From: a virus | IMG/VR virus record: IMGVR_UViG_3300027287_000002 | Span: 82,709 to 146,708 of that record | Reading direction: 5' to 3' (one strand) | DNA: 64,000 nt | Shown: positions 63,310 to 64,000 of the stretch, piece by piece | How positions within the stretch are numbered: position 1 is the stretch's first letter | How the letters are laid out: the number at the start of each line of letters is the position of its first letter | The notes under the pieces: model-generated | Told to the model about the DNA's origin: nothing | The model's database searches: none | What the model saw: only the letters and a program-made list of their open reading frames with translations | Position numbers and translations under genes: made by a program

Positions 63310-64000
63310 ATGGTAATCAATGAAATCTATCGTATTGCAAAACAAACCAAAGGCAGTAGTGCTTTACAAAAGGCTTGTTTAAGAGCATTAACAGCTAAAC
63401 CAAATATGAGAAGAAAAGCTAATGTTGGCAATATTGATGGTCAACTACAAGCATTAACAGAACTTCCTGCAAATGAACAAAAAGAAGTCAAAGTAGGTGT
63501 TTTAAGTGAAATCGTAAATAAAGTTAAAGTCCAAATGCAATCTCATATAGATGCAGGTGCTTTAGATACCTTTAAAGATCTAATCAAAGAAACAGGTCTT
63601 GCGAATAAAATTCGTAGAGGTGAAAAGATTATTACTGCACCTTCAAATCCACTTGAAAAAAAGATTAGTGAAAAAGCTAAAAGTTTTGCAGATGTTTCAG
63701 ATAGCATTGCTTTTCTAGGTCGTATTACTCAAGCAGAATCACCTGAAGAAATTGTTAAAGCACTTGATATTTCTATGGATGAATTTGAAGGATACCTTTC
63801 TGTACTTTTAGGTAAAAAAGTCACAGGTCTTATTGGTGGTGGTTGGAGAAAGTTTTACTCTGCTATTGCTGAAATTAAAGAAGTATATAAGTTATTTACT
63901 GTTGAACTTGCAATGACACTTTTAGAAGCTAGTGTTTTTAGTTTTGTAGTTATGGCTTTTGGTGGTGGTTCTTTTATGGATATTCTTCATAGTATCGGAC
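63310..64000 (+). CDS. Partial unknown protein at window end
   Basis: An open frame of 230 codons starts at an ATG preceded by AAAGGACA and runs off the right edge. It begins MVINEIYRIAKQTKGSSALQ, is basic and helical through residue 90, and ends in the window with a hydrophobic stretch (LLEASVFSFVVMAFGGGSFM). The N-terminal QKACLRALTAKPNMRRKAN is strongly basic. It follows the spike gene by 65 bases, in which I saw no clear promoter. A tail or head-associated role is likely from position; the family is not recognised. Confidence 0.75.
   Translation, partial: MVINEIYRIAKQTKGSSALQKACLRALTAKPNMRRKANVGNIDGQLQALTELPANEQKEVKVGVLSEIVNKVKVQMQSHIDAGALDTFKDLIKETGLANKIRRGEKIITAPSNPLEKKISEKAKSFADVSDSIAFLGRITQAESPEEIVKALDISMDEFEGYLSVLLGKKVTGLIGGGWRKFYSAIAEIKEVYKLFTVELAMTLLEASVFSFVVMAFGGGSFMDILHSIG

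Noticed and set aside
1-64000. tRNA genes, CRISPR arrays, insertion sequences, integrase or attachment sites
   Set aside because: Intergenic gaps are all under about 135 bases and none shows a cloverleaf, spaced repeats or transposase; no integrase-type motif was seen in any frame.

Overview
The window is a 64 kb piece of the genome of a large, strongly AT-rich, contractile-tailed (myovirus-type) bacteriophage. It carries most of a tail: tube candidate, two assembly-chaperone candidates, 1256-residue tape measure, hub, spike, gp25-like and J-like baseplate proteins, and several long fibre-type proteins. It also carries a private replication set: sliding clamp, NAD-dependent ligase, DnaB-type helicase, split primase and two SF2 helicases. 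No capsid, portal, terminase, sheath or DNA polymerase gene is visible, so the genome extends well beyond the window; jumbo size is an inference. The host cannot be read from the sequence. An SspB-like protein hints weakly at a proteobacterium. I saw no tRNA, rRNA, CRISPR array, insertion sequence or integrase, and no gene-free stretch reaches 300 bases.

Layout. 1-3019 (minus): a truncated Cys-rich virion-type protein, a pair of duplicated small proteins and three more small proteins. 3151-22182 (plus): baseplate and fibre cassette. 22195-24961 (minus): SspB-like adaptor, DNA ligase, unknown protein. 25079-25423 (plus): lone GIY-YIG-like (T5orf172) gene. 25511-29019 (minus): three probable virion proteins. 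29109-35795 (plus): small unknown proteins, a lysozyme/transglycosylase-like protein, a small zinc-ribbon protein, a TOPRIM primase domain, three tandem paralogues, the sliding clamp. 35788-48509 (minus): replication operon with a 1948-residue helicase polyprotein, SpeD-like protein, CHC2 primase zinc domain, DnaB-like helicase, loader-like protein and SNF2 helicase. 48606-64000 (plus): tail tube, chaperones, tape measure, two paralogous hub proteins, a hub with an embedded CHAP-like domain, a spike, and a truncated last gene.

Regulation. Five intergenic sites carry the same promoter-like element: TTGCAA, exactly 17 bases, TGTTTA (TGTTAT once), with flanking conserved bases. They head the small-gene units, the SspB-like gene and the ligase unit, and probably mark early or middle transcription. 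A second motif, TAWATRYTCTWW, lies 15-32 bases before the first gene of all four structural units whose head is visible, and is a candidate late promoter. A perfect 12-bp hairpin buries the ribosome binding site of the first of the three tandem paralogues.

All readings were made by eye. Family names rest on recognised motifs and gene order, not on database searches.
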